Part shown: positions 45,169-56,451 of the stretch, one piece after another
Position numbering within the stretch: position 1 is the stretch's first letter
Layout: each line of letters opens with the position of its first letter
DNA from: Polytrichum commune
Lineage: Eukaryota > Streptophyta > Polytrichopsida > Polytrichales > Polytrichaceae
Direction: 5' to 3'
NCBI GenBank assembly: GCA_950295325.1
Contig: OX485808.1
Location: 28,168,527-28,232,526, forward strand
Length of the DNA stretch: 64,000 nt
Position numbers and translations under genes: made by a program
The notes under the pieces: generated by a model
The model's database searches: none
Seen by the model: the letters and a program-made list of their open reading frames with translations, nothing else
What the model was told of the DNA's origin: nothing

Positions 45169-48046
45169 GAACGCCAGGTACATGGTGACGAAGCACATAA
45201 CGTAGTATCCACACGACCATCCATCCTCCTGTTTTGGGCATCGAACGTGTATCCAGGTCCTAATATCACTACTCTTCTCCCACATTGTTGTTCCTTCCGA
45301 CTGCCCTATGGCCATGCACCATACTTGTCCGAGGCATTCATGCAATTTTGCAGAACCGTGGAAACTTACTGACGCAGACGGTCTGGAGTCGAACTTTAAG
45401 AAGGCATGGTCAGAGAGCACAGCTAAATTCCAGTGATTGCAGTCAACGACGGGAACCATGATGGTCCTCCCTTTCATGCGCTTAAACCCTGATTTCTTAG
45501 TATAAAACCTGTGTAGTGCAGAGGTTGAAAAGGGTTTCTCGACTAGGGCACGAAGACTACATCCAACTAGGGAATTGCATAGCAGGACATCATCTGGGAT
45601 TATAGTCTGGAACCATATCGTAAAGAAATCCATGAGCGGTGTAGTGAGTAATCTGTCCTTCGAATCGAGGACTTCTATGTCTGGAGTCAGACGAAGAACT
45701 GTACTGCCCGAGTCAAATATGAACTGCATGTGGCCCCTTGCGAGATCACCACACTCCGACTTAATGCGGTCTCTCATGAGGTTGTAGGCACTGCAAGACA
45801 ACACGGCGTCAAACTCTAGGCAGCACAACGACTGGTTGTAGGACAGTGGAGGTAGCACAAGCACGGTGGTATACTGCAACGGCAACACATACGTCTTTCA
45901 GTATTACACCTACTTGAGATCCATCAGCGAGGCGTTTTTTCAATAGAGCATCAATTAGGCACCTCAAAATGTACACAGGGAAGGTTTTTCCCCATACTAC
46001 CTACAACTTATGATTGCAGAATCCAGGGGGGAGACCGACATCGCCACCGCATTGTCTTCGGGGGGTTTCCTGTCCCCCAAGGTCAGTCTTAGATGGTCTT
46101 CTACGACTTTGTTCGCGGCGGCAAGGTCCATTGCGCGAACCGGGGAATCCAGAAGTTGTGAACTCCCAGACTGTAACCTGAACGCTACCCGACTCGGAGT
46201 CCGCTTGAACCACCCGGATCCAGCCCGCATAATTGGAGGCGAGGGGTTCATCATATGTTGAAAGAGAAGTTGCCTCTCGTTCTCGCTGTCGTCGACCATG
46301 GGGGGTAACCTACTGTCTAAGCATATATGGGATTCGGCCGTTACTGCTGAAATCATTTGCAATGCCGCCTCATTCTCTGCGCCGTCCACGGCTGCCTTGT
46401 TCTATTTGGTGGGATCTAACACCCCCAACGGCACTACGTTGGGCGGCACTACGGGTGCCGAGTCGGATGCGCATCCCTGTGGTGCGAACCCGAGTTCAGC
46501 AAAGGTCCGCTGTAGCTCTTTCTCGCGTAGCTCCAGCAATAATTGTACTACGCATCCAACGGCCTCCTTCAGTTCATCGGGAACAGGTACTTCGTTGTCC
46601 AGTCCCAGCATTGACCATCCAATGTCCACGTTTTCACGAATACATAACATCTTCGACAAAACCTAAAAAACAACAAATGAACGACAATGTAAGGATGTCT
46701 GCCCGACCTAGGTATATCCAAATCGTCACTGACCGCACATAGGAGAAGAGACCCCCTCATTCATTACACTTACCTCGTTACAGTGGGCGCGTAGTGCAGC
46801 GGGATCATCTGAACCAGTCCTCCACCACATTGCCGCTAGTTCTGCCGAGTATTTCCCGCTCCGATGCAAGTCTACTATGGCGCGGCGGGCAACGCGGTTC
46901 AAAAAAGTTTCAATGGTCTCCAGGACGTTGTCTTGGTTCCAGCCCTCGAACCCCATCAGCCCAAGCATGTCTCCCCAACATCGACGGATGGGAGCACAAA
47001 TTCTGCCAAAAATGCAGGGGAAAAGAGCCCATCCAATATCTACGACGTCCTGTGCACACGCCGACAGTCGTTTGGATTCTACATCGTCTTTTGCTATTGC
47101 CAACATGTTCCGCCTGGTCATCCCCGTGATAGGATGTGAAATTGGCGAACATCGTCCGAAGGAAATGCGTCCGTATGGCTTCAGAGCGCGGACGATGTGA
47201 GGGCAGTCCAGCTCTAAGGACATGGGTTCCCCCTTCACGTTTGCCTGCAACGCGGATAAAATGTCGTGGAGTTCCTCCTGCGTATGCTTCCACGGTCGTG
47301 TCGGTACCCCTGGAGCTATTTCCTTGCTAAGAATCCTGAAAAGGGGAGACCAACCCCAGTCCGTATCCTCCACTCGCATTGCCCTCTCACGATCGAAAAG
47401 CTGGAGTTGCCCTACAATATGAGACCTTCGTCGATCCTCCAGAGCCACTTCGGCGTTGAGGCGTTTGGACACGTACTGCGCTTTCTCCCGGATATAAATT
47501 AAGTATTGTTCCAATTTGGCCAATTTGGCATTTCTCCCCTCGTTGTTTGTGAACTCGATGTACGGATTCCAGGGCTTCACCGATATCATGACGAAGTTCA
47601 ATTCGTCCGCGTGTTTGGCATCGATCACGCCCCCTGCCTGCGAGACATGCGACATGGTTTTAGCCTGGGTCTGCCCGCACTACCCGCTCCCTGACTTGGA
47701 GCCAGAGCAACAAAACATGCACTACAAGAAAGGACCTGTCTGAGAATACCTGTGCTTCTTTCCACGCCACCTAGGGTCCAATTGCTGCAAGAATCCTTGC
47801 ACCAAGTTGGTCACGCTTCTCCAGGCTACGAAGCTCAGCCATGCATTGTTCAGCATTGTGTAGCAATTGTCGGTCGATTATGACGCATTGCGGCGACTCT
47901 TGAATCAGGTGATACAAGCCCGCGATGCCTTGTTCTGGAGGAGGAGGGCCAATGTTCGGGTATGTGTTTTCCACTGTTAACGACGATGCATAACACCGAG
48001 CTTCATCTAGAACATGTTCTCTAGTGGAATCCGGCGTGAAACTATT

Positions 48047-49015
48047 GGTATTCTATAGATCTAGAAGATAGTCATAATGAGTAACTATTGTTAATTCTAG
48101 TAGTAGAATTTATAGTTTTTTAGAATTAGTTGGAGCGTTTTTTTACCATTTTTTGTATTTTTTGTATTTAAGGAAGTTTGAGAAATTCGAAGGGCGGCTT
48201 GTGGCAGTTGTCAGTACCATACATGATTCTGGCATCAATGTGGACATGGAATTGTGACTTAAATGATCATATAGTCGATTTTGCAATGCTATAGTATTTC
48301 GTTTATTATTTGGTATTTGTACAATTTGTATGCACCCCTAAATAATTTCAACTAAATATAGGGTACTTAGAAATACATTAAAGTAGCTTTATATCCACAA
48401 ACATGGTGGAAAAAAATATTGAGAAGTGAATAAGAACCCCCCCCCCCTTAAATATCCCATTGTCACACGAAGTTATACAACATAAGGGGGTGTGACCCCC
48501 CCTCCAAGCAAAGAAGCAGATGAATTCTCCAATCCTTCATGTTTCTCCAAACAAGCATCACTCCATTCGAAATCATATTTTCAACTGGAGTATTTGCACT
48601 GCTAAATGGGAAGAGCTTAATAACTGAAATAAGTGTGCTTTACATTAATCCTCAAATTGAGAGATGGTTAGTACTGCCAAACACCTATAGTACTGTGTTG
48701 TTTTTTGCCATTGTCAAGATAAGAATGGTTTGTATGCAATTTTATATAAAATAAAATAATATTTTATAAGATTATATAATGTTGTGCCTAATGTGACTAA
48801 TAACCTATATTCGTTAAATTGAGACTTTTTGGGCATTTTGAGACATTCATAGAAATAAGAACAAGGATAAATGGAACACATATTGGTGAAAGTTGTAAGA
48901 TGCGAACACTTTGAAGCGGGTGTTTAGACCAAGAACCCCATTAATAACTCATATTTGTGATGGTATAGGGTGGGCAATCGAAACCTTAGACCAAATTGAA
49001 GGGGACATCTTAAAA
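48047..49015. other. AT-rich spacer, nothing recognised
   Basis: Low-complexity, A/T-rich sequence with a C-run at about 48440 and no convincing frame. It separates the Ulp1 gene from the tandem repeat at 49016. Confidence 0.4.
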
Positions 49016-49405
49016 CATTCATATTAATGCACACAAAATATGAGAGCTTGTATGAATATGGTTTAGGTAGGGCAATCCAAACCATAGATCTTATTGAAGG
49101 GAAAATCTTAAAACATTCATATTAATGCACACAAAATATGAGAGCTTGTATGAATATGGTTTAGGTAGGGCACTCCAAACCATAGATCTTATTGAAGGGA
49201 AAATCTTGAAACATTCATATTAATGCACACAAAATATGAGAGCTTGTAATGTATGGTTTAGGTAGGGCACTCCAAACCATAGATCTTATTGAAGGGGAAA
49301 TCTTAAAACATTCATATTAATGCACACAATAAGGCACTCCAAACCTTAGACCATATTGAAGGCAAAATCATGTGACACTTATATTATTGCAAAAAAAACA
49401 AAGTA
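49016..49405. repeat. 98-bp tandem repeat, about three full copies plus a partial one
   Basis: The word CATTCATATTAATGCACACA recurs at 49016, 49114, 49212 and 49309. Copies differ by only a few bases. The last copy is cut short and followed by a diverged remnant. Confidence 0.92.
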
Positions 49406-49528
49406 TGGCACGTAAAATGCATAGCATGCTAACACCACACATCCATTGGATAGTGCGACCCAAAATCATATTGCCTATGGTCCAAAACCCTACGCCTACT
49501 ATGGCCTATCTAGCCTCGGAGACTGCCT

Positions 49529-50311
49529 CTATCTCTTTTGCCTTTTTTTTTCTTTTGCCTCTTTTGTTTTTGCTTCTTTTTCTTTTGCTGCGACTTCTTT
49601 TGCTCGCATTGCTTCAACATTCCTGAAAATCTCCGCCCCGTGACTATAGCCATTTTTGGGTTGACCGCCCTCTATAACACATTTTGGATTCCGTCGGCCG
49701 CCCGAATTATACGACGAAGAATTCGAATACGATGAAGTGGACTGTCTTGCATTTCTGGTCATGGAGTAGAAACGCTCCAACTCGACGGACACAGTAGACC
49801 GCATAGGTTTACGGGTGGGAGCAACCTGCAATGCGTGAATGCAAGAACACACGTGTTAGTTTAGGGAGGAAGACCCAAACGTGTCACACGTTCATTTTTT
49901 AAGTGCTGGATGATTGTAATGCGCGGATAACCATGTTTAGGGGGGGGGGGGTTCACCTTGTCACCGGGGGCGTTCCCGTCGGAGTCGGCGAGGAGGGGCA
50001 ATGCGTCCCGCAAAGGAATATGAAGGGTTCCACTCTTCGTTGGCCGAGCGTCCATCCGCAGCCACCGTTGAGGTGTACTACTGCCGCCGGGCCGAGAGGG
50101 GGACGTCCGGACACATTTGCGATTTATGCCCTTGAGCGGCGACGGGGACGCAGATCGCCGGAAGATTTGCTTGGGTGGGGGGCTATCGACGACGCCGGCG
50201 TCAAGAGGCTCCTTGGAGTAGTCAATGGTTGACGCGGCGTCGTAGACGGTCTCGTAGAAGAAGCTCCCCAAGTCTGACTCGCTGACGATGTCAATCGAGG
50301 GCTCCAAACGC
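49529..50311 (-). CDS. Two 3' exons of an unrecognised gene ending in a Lys/Glu-rich tail
   Basis: The upstream exon begins after a good acceptor (TTTTTGCGCCAG, exon start about 50311) with RLEPSIDIVSESDLGSFFYE, and ends at a GACAAG|GTGAAC donor near 49964. The last exon starts after GCATTGCAG (about 49825) with VAPTRKPMRSTVSVELERF and stops at 49529. They join in phase. The C-terminal 30 residues are almost purely Ala/Lys/Glu (AKEKEAKTKEAKEKKRQK), a likely charged helix. I recognise no domain. It lies directly downstream of the FCP1-like frame on the same strand and could be alternative 3' exons of that gene or a separate gene. Confidence 0.45.
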
Positions 50312-50424
50312 TGGCGCAAAAAGGAAACGAAACAAAACCCAAGGGAGGAGGGTTTGATAGAGCGTGTGAAAATCAAGATACATATGAAGCATATATTACA
50401 CAAAATGAAAGGGCGTGCACCCAC

Positions 50425-50465
50425 CCACCCACACACACATACATACATACACATACAAACACACG
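50425..50465. repeat. CA/CATA microsatellite
   Basis: CACCCACCCACACACACATA followed by CATACATACACATACA. It lies just downstream of the FCP1-like stop codon. Confidence 0.9.
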
Positions 50466-50472
50466 TAGTGTC

Positions 50473-51293
50473 TCAAATGAGCTTGTTAAATTTCGCGTGA
50501 GATAACAACTCTCTGTACAAATGGTCTCGTGGATCCAAGTATCTCTCGCCTATCGGATTGTTCCTAACAAAATTGTTTACGGGCAGTCCGCTTCCGCAGA
50601 GCGCCTGGAGGTATTTACCAAGGTCTAACAAAAATCGGTCCCGGACCTTCTCGACCGTCCAGGTAGGGCAAACTATGAGGTTGGCCGTCGGGTTCAACAT
50701 GTTCTTTGCGGCGCTGTCGTCCACCATGAGCGTGTTCTCCCGGGTGGGACGGACGTCGTAGGGGACGCCTATCAAGGACGGCCGCTGGTCCCAAAAAATG
50801 GGCTTCAAGACCTTGAGATATTGGGGGGAAGCGGGGTTGTTTGGTTTTTTGACGACTTTGCCGTCTGGTGTGTACAATATTCTACAGGCTTCCTGTGCTA
50901 GGACCATGCAGGGGGGCTCGATGCCCTTGAAGATGAACTCCACGACGGCATTGGTGTTCTCGGCCGTCATGGAGCTCCAAACGACCACCCACCATCGTTG
51001 TTGGGCCATCTGGAGGAAGGTCCGAAGCCACGGGCGGAGGTGAACTAGCTTGCTCTTTATGAACGTGGGCGGCCCGTCGTAATTCGCGTCCTCGGGCTTG
51101 CAAAAGGGCACCGTGGGGGTCCTCGGGCAATGAACGCATTGGACGAGGACCCCGTTCAGGTCTAACACCAGGAATCGTTTCTTCGGCCGCGGGGGCGGGG
51201 CGGGTAAAATCGGGGGCGCCGCCGCGCTGCCCTCTTTGCTCCTTGGAGAAGAGCGTCGGGGAGCCACTACGCTATGCTCCGAGCCCTGCGGAT
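50473..51293 (-). CDS. FCP1/NIF-type HAD phosphatase-like protein
   Basis: The exon begins after the acceptor TATCCGCAG at about 51293 and runs to TGA at 50473 (about 270 codons). After a Pro-rich leader comes KKRFLVLDLNGVLVQ, which is HAD motif I of the NLI-interacting/FCP1 class. The class consensus is DxDxT/V, and here the second Asp is Asn. LRPWLRTFLQMAQQRWWVVVWSS is motif II. The Lys of motif III is probably in the KVLKPIFW region, and MVDDSAAKNMLNP is motif IV. FCP1-type enzymes dephosphorylate Ser/Thr. With Asn in place of the general acid the catalytic power is doubtful; many plant relatives share such changes. A possible upstream exon lies at 51802-51872. Confidence 0.8.
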
Positions 51294-51801
51294 ACGATCG
51301 AGAGAAAACGGTGGGCGACTTATGTCATGCTATGTCCAAACGAAGCATTAAAGAAACGAGTGTTCTCGGTGCAAACACAAAACCATTTGATTCATTTTGG
51401 AGGGGGTGCAACAAGGGACACAAGAGAGGCAAGAGCATACAACATACATTCAAACACAGGATACAAGTATATAGGAGTAAAAAATGGCGATTATATTGTA
51501 TACAATGCTCTATGTACATCTTGATTGGGGGGAGCCGCGTTGAACGATGCGTTCAAACTAGCCTACTTCTACATCTAGCAAAAATTGAAGAGACGGGCCG
51601 CCGTGATGAAGACTTCATCGCAAGCCGGGGGGTATGTGGACGAACGAATGGTCGGGGGGATGTGGCGAAGGGCGCGAGTGCCGGGGGGGGGGCGACGTGT
51701 GCGTGAGTTTAGGGTAGCTAGGGGACACGACCAAGGCAAGAAGTCAAAGACCCAGGGAGTTTGGGTCGACCGACCCAAATTGAGTGGGGTCAGTGCATTA
51801 C
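51294..51801. other. Probable intron of the FCP1-like gene
   Basis: About 500 bp between the possible upstream exon and the phosphatase exon. It has G-runs and no conserved frame. Open frames on the plus strand here have no family resemblance. Confidence 0.35.
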
Positions 51802-51872
51802 CTCGCCTTGGTCGTGCCTCGACGACGTTGATGCCGGCATCGCGTGCGTTGCCCCACCTCTGTCACCGCCGC
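51802..51872 (-). CDS. Possible upstream exon of the FCP1-like gene, cut by the LTR
   Basis: A short frame (GGATHAMPASTSSRHDQGE) ends at a GGCGAG|GTAATG donor at 51802. The chromovirus LTR starts at 51873, so the 5' part of this exon and the promoter would lie on the far side of the array. The exon is too short to be sure of. Confidence 0.25.
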
Positions 51873-53636
51873 TGTCGCAACCCTTGCTAGCCCCCCCTTG
51901 ACAATCTTGCCAATTTTCAATTCTAGCAAAGGTTACGAGTCGCTAACCCTTCACATTCCGCCATGCTAATGGTTAGCTCCTCTTACCCCGGACCATATAG
52001 TTCATAGGAGGGGAACCAACCCTCCTACTTTGCTTTCGGGACTCACCCCTTAATCGGTAACCCATTCCTAGATGTGGACTTCCATCCATGGAAGTCCCAT
52101 CTTATGTTGATCATCGCGTTGCCGGAGCAACACTACAACAACCCGAAGCATACTAGGCAACTATGGCCTCACATTGGGCCAATGCCCATGGAGGCCATGC
52201 CGTTCGGCCTCGGGTGGGTGAGGCCACACCACCTCACCCATATAAGCCTCTAGGACTTCACGCGGGGCCCCTACCCCACCGTCAACCAACCTCTTGTCTC
52301 TCTACCAAGAGTTGGGGCCAAGTGGACATTTTCCTTTAGCTGCTGGGCCTAGAACCCCCCCCCCCCAGCAGCTTCAGACCATCATAACTTCCTTGTATGA
52401 TGTCTGATCATAACAACCAACCACTCCATCTTCATCTAAGCTTCACGTAGATGCCGATGGACTCCTCACTTGCTCCATTTGAGCAAGTCTTGAGGAAGTT
52501 ATGCCTGTTTGAACCTTGGCAGTCCCGGGAATCACTCCCAGGCCCTGCAGTACCAGGGCGCTGTCCCGGGACAGCGCCCCACTCAAATGGCCATAACTCC
52601 TAGCTCACACCTCCGATTGAGGTGTTCTTGAGCTTTCTAGAATCACCACGCCATGAGCTACGCATAACTCATGGCCTTACCCTTGTGCCTCCTAATCTTC
52701 GTGGGTGGGAGGCGTTCCCAACGCCCGGGGCCCTCACCCACACTAGGATCACTTGGGCCCTCTCACCAACGGCGCCACAAGTCCCGGGTGTCACTCCGGG
52801 GTCCCCCTTGTGCCCATGGTGTTTCGGGCACTCCTCATGGAGAGGTGCGCGACACTCACCCCCACCAAACGGAGTCGATGCCCTCATCGACTATACTCGT
52901 AGTCGGCACACCAATTCTCAAGTTGCCATCCTCTATGGTGCGGCATTGTGTTTACCTTAGGGCGCGACCCCCACAATGCATCTTCAAATTTGGCATAGTC
53001 CCAAAGGTGTCGTTACTAGGTGTTCCGTTAGCGACCTTGGAACTCCGCCAAGGACCTAACCTATACTAGACCCACCTACTTTGGGACTCACTTGGGTTGC
53101 CCCTCCTTTGGGGCCTCCCCCGTTAGGCTCCACTACCCTAACGTGACACATCTAGGCAAGACCTCAACGCTTCCACTAAGTTGTCTCAGTTGCAACTCCG
53201 AGATGGCTTTCCATTGTTAAGCCACGCCTCGATCGCACGGGGGTGATGCCAAGTCCCGCCTGACTCGGTTCCCACTTTGCTCTTTCGAGACATGGGTTCA
53301 TGACTCCCATGCGCCAACTCTCGTTAGCTCGCGGGTAGCACTTTTATGAGCACGCGCCATCACCTTGCCCCCGCCCGGACAAGCCCATAACGAAGAAGTT
53401 TCTTGGTTTTATCCAAGACCCCTCCAAGCCATGGCCCCCAATTACTCGGCTTACCCAACCTAGTTTGGCATGTCTATTCCCCCTCTTCCATTAACCAAGC
53501 ACAAGTACAAGACTAGGACCTCATCTCATACTTTTCTCTTTGCACCACTAAAGTTTGGACTTTATTCCCTCAAGCCAAAGAACAAGTTCATGTTGTGGCA
53601 TAATTAACCTCGAAGCTAAGTGTGCTACTAGCGTCT
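51873..53636 (-). mobile_element. LTR 1 of the chromovirus array
   Basis: Starts TGTCGCAACCCTTGCTAGCC. The inner end is placed next to a polypurine tract (minus strand AGTGGGGGAGAGACG, about 53636-53650). A C-run of 12 is at about 52355. Plus-strand open frames within it (for example 52622-52960) are not genes. The first 1.09 kb matches LTR 2 with no base changes that I can see except the C-run length. Confidence 0.85.
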
Positions 53637-53689
53637 CTCCCCCACTAAAGGAGATTGATGTCCTCATCAATGCCTACGCTTCATTTTAT

Positions 53690-56330
53690 TGGAATCCTTA
53701 GCCTTAGTTTCTTCAAAGTGCTTCACCAATTCATTGGTGTTCACCATGTCTCTTGCCGCCACCCAAGCGGTTTCTTTTTCATGGTATCCTCACCATTTCA
53801 CCAAGTACTCTTTTGTACATTTTCTTTCATTTTCACTTGGGCTTCCTACACTTGAGGGTGCCCTCCTACCTCATGTTCCAAATGACCTCCACAAGGTCGG
53901 GAGGTGGCCTAATCACTTGCTTGTGATCGGGCCACAAGGTGTCGTCCTAAAATGACTTTCGTAATGAGACATGAAATGTCGGATGCACTTTGATCTCCGG
54001 CGGTAATTCCAACTTATACATGTCCTTGAACACTTGTTCCACAATGGAAAACGAAGTTCCAATTTTGGACATGAACTTTTGAAGTAAGGCCTTTGGGCAA
54101 GGTGAAGTTGTCCACATTCAACAACACCTTATTGGCCCACCTCATACTCCACTTCGCGTCTTCCGGCATTGATTTGCACTCCGTAGCACCTTCGGGCTTT
54201 CTCCACCAACAACTTGGTCATCTCCAAGACTTGTTTACCATCCTTGGCCAAGTCCTCACCATCTTGGTTGAACTCTAGTGTTGAATGTGCCCCCTTGAGA
54301 GCTAGGTTAATAGATTGGAGCGCATCCACTCCATAAGCCACCACGAAAGACCACCCCTTGGTAGCCAAGTGCGTGGCTACATTGCAATTACACTCCGCTC
54401 GACCCACATAGACCGCCCAATCTCCTTGGTCCGCCCCCAGCAAGTTCCTCAAGTATTGCTTCAAGACTACATTCACATGCTCCGCTTTCCCATTCATTTG
54501 GGAATGCAAGGCCGTGGTAAACCTTAGTTTCATCCGACCTCCTTAGAGAATTGCATTGAAAATGCACTTGTGAACTTTGAATCTTGATCCCACACAATCA
54601 CTCTTGGCAACCCGTGGTGCCTCAACCATCCTTTGAGAAAAGGCTATGCGGTCTCCAACGTGGTGGCGGTTCCGACAATTGGCACCATGTGTTCCAACTT
54701 GGCAAACCGCTCTACCATCAACAAGATGGCATCATACCCATGTGACTCCGACAAACTTGTGATCAAGTCCATGCACATACTATGCCATGGCCCCGACGGG
54801 ATAGGCAACGGTTGCAAGAAACCGCCTTGCTTTTGGTAAGAGGCTCGGTTCACTTGGCACTTCATCCAAGCCTTCACAAAGTGGGTTATATCCTTCTTTA
54901 TGCACCGCCAATGGTACCCCCATGACACCATTCTATGGCGGCTTTTTCTTTCTCCTCTATGGCCGGCAATAGGACTATCACATTCTTCCTTCAAAACCGA
55001 TAGCCTCAACTTGCCTTGTGGCACATACACCCGACTTTGTTTACACTTGAACAATCCGTCCACCAACTTAACCTCTTTGAGCACCTTGCTCTTGCGAAGC
55101 TCACCTAAAAACATTTGTGCTTTGGGGTAGTAAATTTACCCCTCCCGTATCTTGCATCACAAGTTTCCTTCGCCGGCACACATTAGCCACAAGGTTTGGA
55201 TGGTTCTCATTGCTTGGAACTCTTCCCGTCTACTTAGCGCATCCGGCACCACATTTCCACGGTCCGGTTTGTGGACCAAATCCACCTTCATAAGCGCCAA
55301 GCTATCATGCCAACGCAATGACTTGGCGCTCACTTGCGCTTGTATGTCAAAATACTTTTAGGACACATTGTCCTTGAAGACCTTTACTTTGTGCGACCCC
55401 AACTAGTGTCGCCACATCTTCAAGCAATGCACTACGGCAAAGAAATTCTTTGTCATGAGTTGGTTGTCTTCTTTGACAACCATCGAGCTTCATGCTCCCA
55501 TATGCAATGGCCATCCAATTACACATAATCCACCATTGGCAAAGTCGCTCACCCCCGTATGCACCTCAAAAGGTTTGTCAAGCTCTGCGAACTTGAGCAC
55601 GGGCGTCTAAGAACACTTGCTCTCAAGCTCCCCAAAGACTTGGTGGCAAGGCTCATCCCACTCTTGGGATAGTCATTTCTTCCACAAGTCGGATAAGGTC
55701 GGATAACCATCAAGCTTAATGCTCTCATATGCAATGGCCATCCATCCTACGTTAACCATCCGCCAATGGCAAAGTCACTCGCCCCCGTATGCACCTCAAA
55801 AGGTTTGTCAAATTTCGCAAACTTGAGCACGGGCGGCGAAGAGAACTTTCTCTTAAGTTCCCCAAAGGCTTTGTGGCAAGGCTCATCCCACTCTTGGGAT
55901 AATCATTTCTTGCACAAGCTGGACAAGGTTCGACAACCATGGAGCTTAATGCTCCCACGAGCAATGGTCATCCATCTTGGATCAACATCCACCAATGGTA
56001 AAATCCTTCGCCTCCATGTGCACCTCAAAATGCTTATGAAAACCCGGAAACTTAACCACATCTTGTGAAGAGAACTTGCTCTTGAGCTCCCCAAAGGCTT
56101 GGCGACAAGGCTCATCCCACTCTTGGGATAGCCATTTTCCTCAATAAGTTGAATAAGGTCCTAGCAACCTTAGAAAACTCTCGAATGAAGTGGTGGTAGT
56201 AGTTGGCTAGGCCAACAAATGACCTAAGCCATTTTTGAATGAAGGGCCAATTCTCCTTTTGAATTGCCTTCACATTCTTCATGTTCGTCCACCAACTTCC
56301 TTTGTCACCACATACCTCAAGAACTCAATA
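53690..56330 (-). pseudogene. Chromovirus pol, copy A: RT remnant, RNase H, integrase, chromodomain
   Basis: In minus-strand order: RT thumb (NFAQRDIEFLRYVV, LRSFVGLANYYHHFI), three tandem copies of the RT/RNase H connector (55480-56140; KPFEVHTGVSDFA), RNase H end (VHKPDRGNVVPDALSR), integrase zinc region (SPIAGHRGE, VKAWMKCQ with one Cys lost), core (MCMDLITSLSES, NGKAEHVN), then HPTFHVSL and a chromodomain (KEYLVKW, stop, GYHEKETAWVAARDM). The RT fingers and palm with the YxDD site are missing. Many stops and frame changes. Chromodomains are known to direct integration to heterochromatin. Confidence 0.88.
55480..56140 (-). repeat. Three tandem 230-bp copies of the RT/RNase H connector, copy A
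   Basis: The plus-strand word GCACCTCAAAAGGTTTGTCA (or close variant) recurs at about 55561, 55791 and 56020. Each unit encodes the same stretch (FGELxSKxSxxPVLKFxxxxKPFEVHT) on the minus strand. One such unit is normal in pol, so two are extra. Confidence 0.9.
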
Positions 56331-56451
56331 TCTCGTTGAGCAAAGTTCTTTTTCACTCCTTGACGGTAACTTTTTGGGCAACACATTGGTGAATACATCC
56401 TTGTATTTCACCAACATCTCACCAATGTGGTTTGGGGGAGGCCCATCTTTC

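Larger units (their letters stand above)
42986..48046 (-). pseudogene. Multi-exon Ulp1/C48 SUMO-protease-like gene, split by a solo LTR
   Basis: Minus-strand exons are suggested at about 48046-47748, 47640-46770, 46660-46000, 45990-45917, 45876-43378 (minus the LTR at 43399-45168) and 43239-42986. The peptidase domain is in the fifth exon: DCNHWNLAVL supplies His, KFDSRPS supplies Asp and QEDGWSCGYYVM supplies Cys, all with normal spacing. Such enzymes cut SUMO-like proteins from targets. After the LTR the frame continues as MYLAFQMGDDVMDWTCE with a donor. Upstream exons encode helical, non-conserved sequence. Stops occur at about 47766 (TAG) and 46401 (TAG), and a frame change near 46010. 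The gene converges on a MULE, and Ulp1 genes carried by MULEs (Kaonashi type) are known in plants, so transposon origin is likely. Confidence 0.75.

Noticed and set aside
46233-47694. Several plus-strand frames over the Ulp1 gene
   Set aside because: They overlap minus-strand exons with good splice sites and domain matches downstream; they have no family resemblance.
52622-53069. Plus-strand frames of 112-152 codons, repeated at 58712-59219
   Set aside because: They lie inside LTRs. Their identity between copies reflects LTR duplication, and they have no family resemblance.
54315-54527. Plus-strand frames over the chromovirus integrase
   Set aside because: Antisense shadows of the minus-strand pol.
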